Assembly (NCBI GenBank): GCA_934322085.1 | Contig: CAKRGF010000013.1 | Coordinates: 1-61,804, forward strand | Origin: an uncultured Eubacterium sp. | GTDB taxonomy: Bacteria; Bacillota; Clostridia; Lachnospirales; Lachnospiraceae | Direction of reading: 5' to 3' | DNA length: 61,804 nt | In this document: positions 51,677 through 60,461 of the stretch, piece after piece | Layout: the number at the start of each line of letters is the position of its first letter | How positions within the stretch are numbered: the stretch's first letter is position 1 | Made by a program: the position numbers and the translations under genes | The notes under the pieces: generated by a model | Told to the model about the DNA's origin: nothing | The model's database searches: none | The model's input: the letters and a program-made list of their open reading frames with translations, nothing else

Positions 51677-52172
51677 ATTTCTGTTTTATCTGTTCTGACC
51701 AGATTTCAACAAGCCGCTCCAAAGAATAGGCTGCGTTTGCCGGACTCGTCGAGGGAAGTCCAATTGCTTTTATTCCAACCTTCTTTTCCTGATACTTCGA
51801 AAAAAGTTTTTCCGCCAGTTTTCCATTTGCATAGATTTTCCTTATTTTTGAGAGTTCTACTATAGTCGTAATATTTGCCGGCACCACATCTTTAATGCTG
51901 CTGTCACTCGAACCGGTAATCTTACACTGCCAAATCACGTCATATACTGCGATGTGATTTCTTAACAGCATTTCCTTTTTCTCTTCAATGGAATCCGGTA
52001 TCTTCTCCTGTACAATGGCAGCTAACACCTTCCAAAAACGGTTCTGTGGATGCCCATAATAAAAGCCCTGCTCTCTCGACTTCACGGAAGGAAAACTTCC
52101 CAGTATTAAAATTTCAGAATTTTTATCATATACCGGCTCAAATTCATGACGTACCAATTGCTCTTTTTTCAC
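51675..52172 (-). CDS. DNA-deoxyinosine glycosylase (uracil-DNA glycosylase superfamily)
   Basis: 165 residues. LILGSFPSVKSREQGFYYGHPQNRFWKVLAAI (seen as GSFPS plus GHPQNRFW), then IAVYDVIWQCKITGSSDSSIKD and the C-terminal LPSTSPAN loop, fit the family 6 hypoxanthine-type glycosylases. It removes deaminated purine bases to start base excision repair. The start has a weak GGAGGA. It follows the CmpB-like gene closely. Confidence 0.88.
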   Translation of the reverse strand: MKKEQLVRHEFEPVYDKNSEILILGSFPSVKSREQGFYYGHPQNRFWKVLAAIVQEKIPDSIEEKKEMLLRNHIAVYDVIWQCKITGSSDSSIKDVVPANITTIVELSKIRKIYANGKLAEKLFSKYQEKKVGIKAIGLPSTSPANAAYSLERLVEIWSEQIKQK

Positions 52173-52185
52173 AAATTGTCCTCCT

Positions 52186-52968
52186 TTACCGCTTTAATTT
52201 CCGCTCCCGAAACTCACACCATCTTTCTTTTAACTGAAGTTTTTTAATCGTCTTATCATACGCATAAATCTTTAACTTCGGAAATGCCCCAAAAAAACGC
52301 AGTTCCCTTTTTTGCAAAAGAACCGACACCCTGCGGATTTTCACCCGTATACCGTTTTCGTCGCTAATGAGTGGCTCCGGAATTTTGTCCGAGAAATTTT
52401 CCATAATTTGATTTGCAGAATCATTTAAGTAGGCATGAATGGTTGCCAGATGCTTGTTTAACTGCTTCCAGTTCGCTACGGTTAAGAGCAAATCGGTAAT
52501 AAACAGCAACAGAAAAAACACACTCACCAAAACTAAGACCTTGTTTTCCATATAAGAAAATAAACGAAACAGTGCCGGCTGCACAAAAAACCTTACTGAA
52601 AAACAGCCAATTCCAAATGCCAGCGCACCGTACAGACAAATCCGCCCATTCAAATGAAATGGAAAATCACTATAATCCCACCACCTTGTATGAAATATCT
52701 TTTCCATCGTATACGAGACAAGGTATTCCAATGCACAGCACAAAAGAGCGGACAGAACAAACACCGCTGCTGGATTTTCCACGTAATACAACGCAAAATA
52801 ACAGCAAAGTGCTCCTGCACCATAAATCGGGCACAATGGTCCCAATAAAAATCCCCGGTTAATCAACTGTTTCTCATTATGCAAAGAACAAACTGTCGAC
52901 TCCCACAGCCATCCAAAAAAACTATACACAAAAAAACTTAAAACAATTGTACAGCTCCATATTATCAT
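52186..52968 (-). CDS. CmpB-type (PF06541) membrane protein
   Basis: 260 residues from ATG 52968 with GGAG nine bases upstream, overlapping the HD gene's end by four bases. Five to six helices; FFGWLWESTVCSLHNEKQLINRGFLLGPLCPIYGAGA and ALEYLVSYTMEKIFHTRWWDYSDFPFHLNGRICL are family stretches. Often annotated as an ABC permease, but no ATPase is linked to it; its role is unknown. The C-terminal 90 residues are soluble and basic. Confidence 0.82.
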   Translation of the reverse strand: MIIWSCTIVLSFFVYSFFGWLWESTVCSLHNEKQLINRGFLLGPLCPIYGAGALCCYFALYYVENPAAVFVLSALLCCALEYLVSYTMEKIFHTRWWDYSDFPFHLNGRICLYGALAFGIGCFSVRFFVQPALFRLFSYMENKVLVLVSVFFLLLFITDLLLTVANWKQLNKHLATIHAYLNDSANQIMENFSDKIPEPLISDENGIRVKIRRVSVLLQKRELRFFGAFPKLKIYAYDKTIKKLQLKERWCEFRERKLKR

Positions 52969-53438
52969 CTGCTTTTTCTCCGTTTTCTTTTTCGTATCCC
53001 TTTTATTGTTTCCTCGCTGGCACATATTTTATCTGCTAAGCAGACAATCCATGCCTCCTTTGTCTGTGGTGGTACAATCGTTAATGGAAACATATGCTTT
53101 ACGATAATATCAGCTTCCCGTTTTGTAATCGGATAATCTCTTTTCGCATTTTTTAGTGATGTATAGGGATGAGAAAAGCCATGCAGCCGATGGCCATTGT
53201 CCGGATTATGCCAGTCATACAAAAAATAATCATGAAGCAATGCCCCCCGTATCATCGCTTTTCGATTCACGGAAAGATGCAGAAACTCCACGATTCTACA
53301 GCTGTATTCCGCAACAGCGATGCAATGGTTAAAAACCGTCACATCGCCGTGCTGGATATAATTTTTATTTTCCTCAATTGGCCCTTCCTGCATCAGAGCA
53401 GACAAGTGCTTTCGAATCTCTTTTTTGTAGTGGCTCAT
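52965..53438 (-). CDS. HD-domain phosphohydrolase
   Basis: 157 residues from ATG 53438; the earlier GTG at 53447 is also possible and the ribosome site is weak. FNHCIAVAEYSCRI, the metal pair in GALLHDYFLYDWH, HGFSHPYTSLKNA and the last aspartate in CLADKICAS give a complete HD set. It should hydrolyse a nucleotide or phosphoester; substrate unknown. It ends in a very basic tail (RKRKRRKSR) and overlaps the CmpB-like gene. Confidence 0.85.
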   Translation of the reverse strand: MSHYKKEIRKHLSALMQEGPIEENKNYIQHGDVTVFNHCIAVAEYSCRIVEFLHLSVNRKAMIRGALLHDYFLYDWHNPDNGHRLHGFSHPYTSLKNAKRDYPITKREADIIVKHMFPLTIVPPQTKEAWIVCLADKICASEETIKGIRKRKRRKSR

Positions 53439-53511
53439 ACCTATCACTCACTTATTTCCATTGCAATTTCTTTCTATTTTAACACATCCTTTCAATTCCC
53501 ACCACATTTTT

Positions 53512-56235
53512 TTACTCTCGATTTTTAAGAACCTCTGCCGGTGTCATCTTCTTTAATCTGCCAACCAGTACACGATTGATAACAAAATAGCAAATCATAA
53601 TCAGGGCAAAGACTGCCACATACAGCCATGACTCAAACGACAAATCCAGTCCGCATGCAATGTTACTAACCAGATATCTCGGGTACATCCAATCCATGAT
53701 TGCCTTTGATAATGGTATGTTAATAATCGCAGAAACGAGCACTATATAAAAGTTTCCATCCAGATACAGTTTTCGAATTTCTTTTGTCCGGAATCCAAAC
53801 ACCTTCATTAAGGAAATGGAATATGCGAAACGGTCAATCATCACTTTCATCATCAAATACATTACGAGGATAAAGATTAGCGTGGAAACAACTGTTATGG
53901 TAATAACCATGCTAACCATCATCTGCATAAATACATCTGCTGATTTCTCAATATCTTCCTTTGTCGTTGTTGCATACAAACGACCGGATGGAATCTTTAA
54001 ATCTTTGTTCGAGAAAATCGTATTGTAATAATCATCCTGCTCACCAAATAAATCTCTGGCACTATCAATATCCATAAAAACATAGAACGCTGGCGCATAT
54101 TGACAAATATCGGTCACTTCAAATGCATACAAGGTATCGGTTTCCTCATCTTTTAATGTAAATTCATCGCCAACAGACAACTCATATTTCTGGGCAAGAG
54201 CAGACGAAGCAACTACTTTCCCTTTTCCCTTCTCAACATTGGCATCAAAATACGGATTTCCCTTTTCGATTCCCAGAACCGTAATGTCCCAGTTATAGCC
54301 GTAAATCTGTTTTTTCATTGTCTTAGCAAGTGCTGGACTGCCGCCATCCGGTACCTCTTTTTCCGGATATTTCAGCGTATACATATAATTGTAATTTGTG
54401 TCGGCAATGTTATTATCACGCACATGAATACAGAGTTCGTAGCAGTCTAAGCTAATCATCATGCAGAGTAACGCAATAAACATACCAACTGCCACCGTAA
54501 TGCCCGCACGGGATTCTCTCAGCATCTGGCGGATACGGAACATTTTCAAAAAGCTCATTTTCCCTAATTGAATCGTCTTCTGCTTTTTCTTTTTCGTCTC
54601 ATTTCGTATCAGCGAAAGAGCTGTTCTTGAAAGTTTCTTCCGAATTACAATATAATTGACAACACACGCCATAACCGGCGGCATAAATACGCCGTAAAGA
54701 ATCAAATATACCGGTACTTGAACTGTGATTTCCGGCATAGAAAAGTACGCAAGGCAATCCTGCATCTGTACAGGGATTCCGACCGGACTGACTGCTGCCA
54801 AAAATCCAAGGATACCGGCAAAGGTCGTTACCACCATAGGCAGCATCAAATAATGACGCATCAGTTCGCGTCTGGCTACCCCAAGTGCATACAAAGTTCC
54901 AATGATAGAACTCTCTTTTTCAATGCTATGTACAGTAAAGACAGAAATCACATAGGCAAATAAAATAATCAAAATGACACCAAATACCAGTCCGGCTGAA
55001 ATATTAATTTGCTGGTCATCCGCTGAAGCACCGATTCTCGGATTATCTTCTGCCGTCACAAAAGACTGCAGATTGGCAAGATTCACATCCATCTCATCGA
55101 TAAATTCGTCAGCACCATTTTTCAGTTCATCCACACCATCCTGCAATTTAGAAGCACCTTTACCCGCTTTTCCCACACCGTCCGTATACGATGACAGCCC
55201 ATCTTTATACTGTTTAAGAGCATCCAGATTTTCCTTGGCACTCTTCCACGCCATAGCAGTAATCCCTGACTGTGACGTAATCATATGATTCAGTTCATCG
55301 GCATAATTTTTCTCGGTCAACGATACTGATGTACCATTTTCTTTTAATGCTTCTTCGGTCTGCTCTAATGCATTTTCAAACAATTTTTCCGGCACAAGAT
55401 TCAATTTGTTTTTATAACGGTTAAGTTTCCGAAGTCCATCTGCCAGTTTTTTCGCACCTTTTGACAAATCATCAATTCCATCATCGATATCGGTCACTTT
55501 ACCACCGGTTCTATCCCAATAATCCTGAAAGAATGAATCCGATATTTCGTCCGCATCCACTTTAAAATCATTCAAAATATCTTTGACGTCGTCAGAAGTT
55601 GTCGTTCCTTTGAGACGGTAAGCATACAAATATTCTTCTGACTGAGCTGCCAGATGAGACTGTTTCAGCTTATTGTATGCACGTTCACCAACAAATGCTG
55701 TTCCAAAGTTTTTACTGTCTACAATCGTATCTGACATTTTTCGAAATGGCGCATCATAATCCGGTGTTGTCGCAATACCCGTTACCTCAAATTCGATTTT
55801 TCCAAGCGTAATCTGACTGCCCACCGTATATTGATGTTCCTCCGCATAACGTCTCTCTAACACAATTTCGTTCTCTTTGTCTGCCAAACGGCCCTCGCAC
55901 AGTGCAACCAAATTGATTTTTTGACGGTTTTGAAACACACGAATTGTCTCTTTCTGCTTGGCAAAATCCAGATAAAACATCTTTTCCAGTTCCACATCGT
56001 GCTCTGCAAGAACTTTTTTATTATCTTTTGATAACGGCACAAAACAGGTAAACTGGCCATCCTCCATGTGATTTTTCTCAGCCTGTTCATCCACGCCCCG
56101 CACAATCGTTTCTCCGGCACCAACTAAAGAACCAATCATATACATACAAAGAATAATTAAAAGCCCCAGTGCCAGATAGCGAAAGAGATTTTCTTTCAAA
56201 TCCCGCAAAACTCTTTTTCTTAAAATTTTCTTCAT
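53512..56235 (-). CDS. ABC exporter permease, FtsX/MacB-fold, with coiled-coil outer domain
   Basis: 907 residues from ATG 56235 (GGAGG upstream). One N-terminal helix (18-40), a large outer domain containing coiled coils (GAKKLADGLRKLNRYK, GASKLQDGVDELKNGADEF), a central block of helices with SIIGTLYALGVARRELMRHYL, a second outer domain, and three C-terminal helices with YSISLMKVFGFRTKEIRKLYL. The repeated FtsX-type loops fit lipoprotein or peptide exporters of the MacB/BceB kind. It starts just before the stop of the ATPase gene, and TetR operators flank the system. Confidence 0.9.
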   Translation of the reverse strand: MKKILRKRVLRDLKENLFRYLALGLLIILCMYMIGSLVGAGETIVRGVDEQAEKNHMEDGQFTCFVPLSKDNKKVLAEHDVELEKMFYLDFAKQKETIRVFQNRQKINLVALCEGRLADKENEIVLERRYAEEHQYTVGSQITLGKIEFEVTGIATTPDYDAPFRKMSDTIVDSKNFGTAFVGERAYNKLKQSHLAAQSEEYLYAYRLKGTTTSDDVKDILNDFKVDADEISDSFFQDYWDRTGGKVTDIDDGIDDLSKGAKKLADGLRKLNRYKNKLNLVPEKLFENALEQTEEALKENGTSVSLTEKNYADELNHMITSQSGITAMAWKSAKENLDALKQYKDGLSSYTDGVGKAGKGASKLQDGVDELKNGADEFIDEMDVNLANLQSFVTAEDNPRIGASADDQQINISAGLVFGVILIILFAYVISVFTVHSIEKESSIIGTLYALGVARRELMRHYLMLPMVVTTFAGILGFLAAVSPVGIPVQMQDCLAYFSMPEITVQVPVYLILYGVFMPPVMACVVNYIVIRKKLSRTALSLIRNETKKKKQKTIQLGKMSFLKMFRIRQMLRESRAGITVAVGMFIALLCMMISLDCYELCIHVRDNNIADTNYNYMYTLKYPEKEVPDGGSPALAKTMKKQIYGYNWDITVLGIEKGNPYFDANVEKGKGKVVASSALAQKYELSVGDEFTLKDEETDTLYAFEVTDICQYAPAFYVFMDIDSARDLFGEQDDYYNTIFSNKDLKIPSGRLYATTTKEDIEKSADVFMQMMVSMVITITVVSTLIFILVMYLMMKVMIDRFAYSISLMKVFGFRTKEIRKLYLDGNFYIVLVSAIINIPLSKAIMDWMYPRYLVSNIACGLDLSFESWLYVAVFALIMICYFVINRVLVGRLKKMTPAEVLKNRE

Positions 56236-56236
56236 T

Positions 56237-56938
56237 TTATAAATCCTCCAACTTGTCTGCCGGTACTCTTGTTTCATTTGTATACGATTTCTTAATCTGT
56301 CCATCCTTCAAAAAAATCACACGATGAACCATTTGTTTTATACTGTTATTATGAGTTACAATCAACATCGTTGTTCCGTAACGCGCATTGATTTTCTCCA
56401 GCAAAATCAAAATTTCCCGTGATGTCTTTGAGTCCAATGCCCCGGTCGGCTCATCACACAATAACAACTTTGGATTTTTCACTAACGCCCTTGCAATTGC
56501 ACAGCGTTGCTGCTGTCCGCCGGAAAGCTGGAACGGGAACTTATTCTGATGTTCTGTCAATCCCAGGGTGTCTAATAATTCGTCCACCGATAGCGGATTA
56601 TCTGTCAGAAATTCACACACCTGAATATTTTCTCTTACCGTAAGATTCGGTACAAGGTTGTAAAACTGAAAAATAAATCCCAAATTTGCACGGCGGTATT
56701 CTAACAAATCTTCCTTTTTCATTCCGAAAATTTCTGTCCCTGCTACTTTTACAGAACCGGAATCCATCGTATCCAGTCCGCCAATACAGTTTAAAAGGGT
56801 TGACTTACCAGAGCCAGACGTCCCTTGAATAACACACATTTCTCCTCGTTCTACTTCTGTAGTAATACCGTTTAACACCTGTACAAAACTACCATCTTCT
56901 CCATAACTTTTTTTGACATCCTTAATTTCCAAATACAT
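56237..56938 (-). CDS. ABC exporter ATP-binding protein (MacB/LolD-type)
   Basis: 233 residues from ATG 56938. Walker A GTSGSGKST, Q-loop IFQFYNLVPNLTVREN, signature LSGGQQQRCAIARAL, Walker B LLLCDEPTGALDSK and H-loop LIVTHNN are complete. It powers the permease encoded next, with overlapping stop and start. A TetR-type operator (56955-56973) lies directly before its ribosome site. Confidence 0.94.
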   Translation of the reverse strand: MYLEIKDVKKSYGEDGSFVQVLNGITTEVERGEMCVIQGTSGSGKSTLLNCIGGLDTMDSGSVKVAGTEIFGMKKEDLLEYRRANLGFIFQFYNLVPNLTVRENIQVCEFLTDNPLSVDELLDTLGLTEHQNKFPFQLSGGQQQRCAIARALVKNPKLLLCDEPTGALDSKTSREILILLEKINARYGTTMLIVTHNNSIKQMVHRVIFLKDGQIKKSYTNETRVPADKLEDL

Positions 56939-56954
56939 ACTTTTTTTCCTTTCC

Positions 56955-56973
56955 AACATAACATTGTTATGTT
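56955..56973. promoter_or_regulatory. TetR-type operator before the ABC exporter
   Basis: AACATAACATTGTTATGTT is a perfect 8-base inverted repeat with a 3-base centre. A related site lies before the tetR gene at 57671. TTTACA and TAACAT boxes nearby suggest a weak promoter overlapping the operator. Confidence 0.8.
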
Positions 56974-56981
56974 AATGTTAT

Positions 56982-57005
56982 TTAAAAAGACCTGTAAAAG
57001 GTCTT
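56982..57005 (-). terminator. Terminator of the tetR gene
   Basis: AAGACCT and AGGTCTT arms with a 5-base loop, followed by TTT and A/T-rich bases on the minus strand, eight bases after the tetR stop. Confidence 0.65.
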
Positions 57006-57012
57006 AAAAATA

Positions 57013-57645
57013 TTACCCACGCACACCAAACATTCCATACCAGCCACCAAGCAGATAATTCATCGCCTGACCGGCAAATGCGAGTGCCTGTTCTTCCTCC
57101 TCGATATGCTGAATCATATAAAGGAACATGTCGACCTGATTATGCGACATCCAATGCACCAGCGCATGATGAATCATCGGAATCTGCAATTCGTCACACA
57201 TCGCCTTTGACAGCATTAAATTATGTTCATCCATTTCATCAATAATCAAGTCCACTGCATTTTCCATCGAAGAGCCGCCGGCTCCGTTAATCAAAAGCAG
57301 AACTTCCTCTCGATTCTGGTAGAGTTCATGTACCAAAATCTTTGTCAACTCGACCTCACTTGTGTCATCATGTCCGCTGGAGATAACCGATTTTGCCGCT
57401 TCATCCGCTTCCATCTCACGATGAGCCGCAATAAGTTCCCGAACACGAATAAGCACATCCGAAACAAGGGAACAGAATAAATCATCTTTATCCTGAAAAA
57501 AGAAATACAACGCACCTGTCGTAACGCCGGCTTCTCTACAAATTGCACGCAGCGAAGCTTTTGCATACCCTTTTGCCACAAATTCCTTCTTGGCACACGC
57601 TAGCAGCCTCTCTTTTGTTTCACTGTCTTTTTGCTCTTCTGCCAT
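57013..57645 (-). CDS. TetR-family repressor of the ABC exporter
   Basis: 210 residues from ATG 57645 with AGGAAAGG upstream. The N-terminal TetR helix-turn-helix reads RLLACAKKEFVAKGYAKASLRAICREAGVTTGALYFFFQDKDDLF, here in overlapping parts of the standard motif. The rest is a helical ligand domain. Matching palindromes before this gene and before the exporter imply auto-repression and repression of the exporter, relieved by a ligand that the exporter probably removes. Confidence 0.92.
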   Translation of the reverse strand: MAEEQKDSETKERLLACAKKEFVAKGYAKASLRAICREAGVTTGALYFFFQDKDDLFCSLVSDVLIRVRELIAAHREMEADEAAKSVISSGHDDTSEVELTKILVHELYQNREEVLLLINGAGGSSMENAVDLIIDEMDEHNLMLSKAMCDELQIPMIHHALVHWMSHNQVDMFLYMIQHIEEEEQALAFAGQAMNYLLGGWYGMFGVRG

Positions 57646-57670
57646 TTTCTTTCCTTTCCTGTTGATACGC

Positions 57671-57689
57671 AACATAACGCTGTTATCTT
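57671..57689. promoter_or_regulatory. TetR-type operator before the tetR gene
   Basis: AACATAACGCTGTTATCTT shares AACATAAC-n3-GTTAT-n-TT with the site at 56955, with one mismatch in the right arm. Confidence 0.75.
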
Positions 57690-57690
57690 A

Positions 57691-58461
57691 TCATTCTCCC
57701 TTACATCTGTCAAGCGTCAATTGCTCCACAAGATTCATTCCCTCACACTGTTTTTTCGCCAGTTCTAAAGTCTGTCTATCAGCAAACTGTTCCGGTCTGT
57801 GAGCATCTACTCCAAAAACAACCGCATTGCCTGTATTTCGTACAATCTGCCAGAATCGCTCCTCCGGATAATTGCGGTGAATTGCCAGACCCAGTAAATT
57901 ATATTCCAACGGAATATTCATCTGTTTCATTGCTTCGCACAACCGCTTCATTTCTCTTTGATAAATTTTATCAGGACCGGTATAGTATATCAAATCCGGA
58001 TGTGCCAAATATAAATAGCGCCCGGACTTTGCTCCCTCGATACACAAATCCACATAACGAATCAATCTGTCTTCATCATCCGCCATGCGCCCGCTGTAAT
58101 TAAAATCACTTTCGTAATCAAGAAAATGCTGTCCAAGTATCATATAATCCACCGGGTAATCCTTCAAAAAAGCATCCTGAGCCTCCATTAGTTCCGGCAG
58201 ATATTCGGATTCAAATCCAATAAAAATTTCAATATCTTTTTCATATTCCTTCCGAAGTTTTTCAAGTGATGCAAAATAACCATCGGTTTCCTGTAGCATC
58301 ATTCGGATATTCGACACATAATCATTTTGATAAATCCACGGACAATGGTCGGAAAATCCCAATATCCTGATTCCTGCCCGAATTGCTTCTTCTACATACT
58401 CTCTGTCCTCTCCAAACGCATGCTGACACCGTGTTGTGTGTGTATGATAATTTGCTTTCAT
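57691..58461 (-). CDS. PHP-domain histidinol-phosphatase-like hydrolase
   Basis: 256 residues. NYHTHTTRCQHAFGEDREYV, GFSDHCPW, FIGFESEYLPE, DYMILGQHF, YLYLAHPDLI and FGVDAHRPEQF supply the metal ligands of a PHP phosphoesterase close to HisK. It would release histidinol from its phosphate if it is truly a histidine enzyme. No other his gene is in the window, so a broader phosphatase role is possible. It lies two bases after the LysR gene. Confidence 0.88.
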   Translation of the reverse strand: MKANYHTHTTRCQHAFGEDREYVEEAIRAGIRILGFSDHCPWIYQNDYVSNIRMMLQETDGYFASLEKLRKEYEKDIEIFIGFESEYLPELMEAQDAFLKDYPVDYMILGQHFLDYESDFNYSGRMADDEDRLIRYVDLCIEGAKSGRYLYLAHPDLIYYTGPDKIYQREMKRLCEAMKQMNIPLEYNLLGLAIHRNYPEERFWQIVRNTGNAVVFGVDAHRPEQFADRQTLELAKKQCEGMNLVEQLTLDRCKGE

Positions 58462-58463
58462 CG

Positions 58464-59378
58464 TCAGTCCCTTTCCACTTCTAATTTTTTCTGAATATAT
58501 TTTTCTGCCATTTCCACAAAATGAAGGACATCCTCATCTGCCTGTTTGCTATATAAAAGTCCATAAGGAATACTGTAATCCCAATTTACCGGAATTGACA
58601 CAAGTCCCGGATGAACCTCCTGCCAGCACTCAATTGTCAGTAAAATATTTTTTGTTTCCGCACATCGGTTAAAAACTGACAAATCATAAAACTTAGGAGT
58701 GTCTTCAATCTGGATTTGCGGATGATTTTTCACTAAATCATTGCGAATAAAATCATTTATTCCGGAATCCCCCTGACTCACCATCATCAATGTTTCTCCA
58801 TATAAATCCACTATCTGCAGTTCCTTCCTTGCTGCTAACGGATGCTCCCTTGAAACTGCGACCATTTTCTTATAACGTCCAATCGGAAGAAAATCGCACA
58901 TAGAAAGCCATGTACGCGAATCACATACACCGATTAAAAAATCAAATTTTTTGCCAAGCTGTTCAATCTCCGACAAAATGCCATTGTGGTCATCCTCAAA
59001 AGGAACCAAATGCAGCTTATAATCCGGAAAAATGTCATTGACCTGATACCAAAGGTCCATAAATGGTTTTGCCGGATTCAGAAGCGACGTACCAACACAG
59101 AATGTTGTATTTTTTTTATGCATCGCTTCTTTCGCTTCCGCTATTGTTTTTTTTGAATAGCTGATAATATATTTTGCCTCTTTATAAATAATCTTTCCTG
59201 CCTCTGTAAGCGTTATTCCGGACGGCGTTCTTTCAATCAACTGTACATCCAATTGTTTTTCTAACGAATTCATCTGCTTCATAATCGCTGTCGGTGAAAT
59301 AAATAATTGTTCCGCCGCTTTCGTAAAACTTCCACAATCTGCAACGGCAAGAAACGTATCCAACATCGGTTCATACAT
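58464..59378 (-). CDS. LysR-family transcriptional regulator
   Basis: 304 residues. The N-terminal helix-turn-helix (DTFLAVADCGSFTKAAEQLFISPTAIMKQMNSLEKQLDVQL in parts) is standard; the remainder is the ligand-binding domain. It is divergent from a flavodoxin and a carboxymuconolactone-decarboxylase-like gene, which are its likely targets, a classic LysR layout. The 140-base shared gap should hold its operator. Confidence 0.92.
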   Translation of the reverse strand: MYEPMLDTFLAVADCGSFTKAAEQLFISPTAIMKQMNSLEKQLDVQLIERTPSGITLTEAGKIIYKEAKYIISYSKKTIAEAKEAMHKKNTTFCVGTSLLNPAKPFMDLWYQVNDIFPDYKLHLVPFEDDHNGILSEIEQLGKKFDFLIGVCDSRTWLSMCDFLPIGRYKKMVAVSREHPLAARKELQIVDLYGETLMMVSQGDSGINDFIRNDLVKNHPQIQIEDTPKFYDLSVFNRCAETKNILLTIECWQEVHPGLVSIPVNWDYSIPYGLLYSKQADEDVLHFVEMAEKYIQKKLEVERD

Positions 59379-59521
59379 ACTGCTTCCCCCTTATGCAATA
59401 ACGATTTCTCTTCGTGTAAACTTTTAGTTGATACAACGATAACATATTGGAAATTCTCTGTCAAGACTCGCCATGTTATACTAAAAACAGAACAAATTTA
59501 TCAGAGAAAGGAGGATGCTTT
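59379..59521. promoter_or_regulatory. Divergent control region between the LysR and flavodoxin genes
   Basis: The gap holds a TATACT box (59477-59482) suited to the flavodoxin gene and ATAACATATTGG upstream as part of a possible LysR site. No clear -35 box is seen for the plus-strand promoter, which fits activation by the regulator. Confidence 0.45.
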
Positions 59522-60037
59522 ATGTCAAACATCTTAATTGCTTACTACTCAAGAGCTGACGAAAATTATGTAAATGGTCAAATGAAAATGCTGCAGACCG
59601 GAAACACTGAATGCGCCGCTCAGGTAATTGCCGATGTAACTGGTGGCGATATGTTCCGCATTGAACAACTCAAACCGTATTCAAAAAACTACAACGACTG
59701 TATTCACGAAGCACAAGTTGATCAAAAACAAAATGCAAGACCAGCCCTCACAGAATACCCAAAAAGTATCGACTCATACGATGTAATCTACCTTGGCTAT
59801 CCAAATTACTGGGGCACCATGCCGATGGCTGTCTTTACTTTTTTGGAACATTTTGATTTTACCGGAAAAACGATTTATCCCTTCTGCACTCATGAGGGAA
59901 GCGGTCTTGGCAGCAGCATAAAAGATTTGAAACAATTATGTCCGTCCGCAGTCATTGCCACAGGTCTTGCCATTCATGGTGGCAGTGTTGACCGTCATAC
60001 AGATGAAATCAAAAACTGGTGTATTGGGACAAAATAA
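59522..60037 (+). CDS. Flavodoxin-family protein
   Basis: 171 residues from ATG 59522 with AAAGGAGG upstream. NILIAYYSRADENYVNGQ is the FMN phosphate loop region, and VIYLGYPNYWGTMPMAVFTFLEHFDFTGKTIYPFCTHEGSGLGSS is typical of the clostridial long-type flavodoxins (parts quoted). It carries electrons or reduces a small molecule. It is first in a two-gene unit controlled by the divergent LysR regulator. Confidence 0.92.
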   Translation: MSNILIAYYSRADENYVNGQMKMLQTGNTECAAQVIADVTGGDMFRIEQLKPYSKNYNDCIHEAQVDQKQNARPALTEYPKSIDSYDVIYLGYPNYWGTMPMAVFTFLEHFDFTGKTIYPFCTHEGSGLGSSIKDLKQLCPSAVIATGLAIHGGSVDRHTDEIKNWCIGTK

Positions 60038-60070
60038 AACGATAAAAGTATATGAATGGAGGAAATAAAC

Positions 60071-60394
60071 ATGGAAAAAGTAACCGCAGGAAGAGATGCA
60101 CTTGGTGAATTTGCTCCTAAATTTGCTGAATTAAACGATGATGTATTGTTTGGAGAGGTATGGTCCAGAGAGGACAAACTTTCTGCCAGAGACCGAAGCA
60201 TCGTAACCGTAACCGCCCTAATGGCAAGCGGTATCCTTGATAGTTCTTTGAAATTCCACCTTGCAAATGCAAAAAAACATGGCGTAACACAAGAAGAAAT
60301 TGCTGAAATCATCACACACGCCGCATTTTATGCCGACTGGCCAAAAGCCTGGGCTGCCTTTAATATGGCAAAAGAAGTCTGGAAAGAAGACTAA
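60071..60394 (+). CDS. Carboxymuconolactone decarboxylase-like protein
   Basis: 107 residues from ATG 60071 with GGAGG eight bases upstream. LFGEVWSREDKLSARDRSIVTVTALMASG and LKFHLANAKKHGVTQEEIAEIITHAAFYADWPKAWAAF are the family core (quoted in parts). It has no cysteine at all, so an AhpD-type peroxidase role is excluded. It is paired with the flavodoxin gene, suggesting a redox or detoxifying unit. Confidence 0.9.
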   Translation: MEKVTAGRDALGEFAPKFAELNDDVLFGEVWSREDKLSARDRSIVTVTALMASGILDSSLKFHLANAKKHGVTQEEIAEIITHAAFYADWPKAWAAFNMAKEVWKED

Positions 60395-60414
60395 TTATAA
60401 AATCAGCATAGGAT

Positions 60415-60459
60415 ACTCCACATATTTTTCCACAAAAAAATGTGTGGAGTTTTCTTTTT
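60415..60459 (+). terminator. Terminator of the flavodoxin operon
   Basis: ACTCCACA and TGTGTGGAGT arms with a long loop, followed by TTTTCTTTTT. Confidence 0.85.
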
Positions 60460-60461
60460 AC

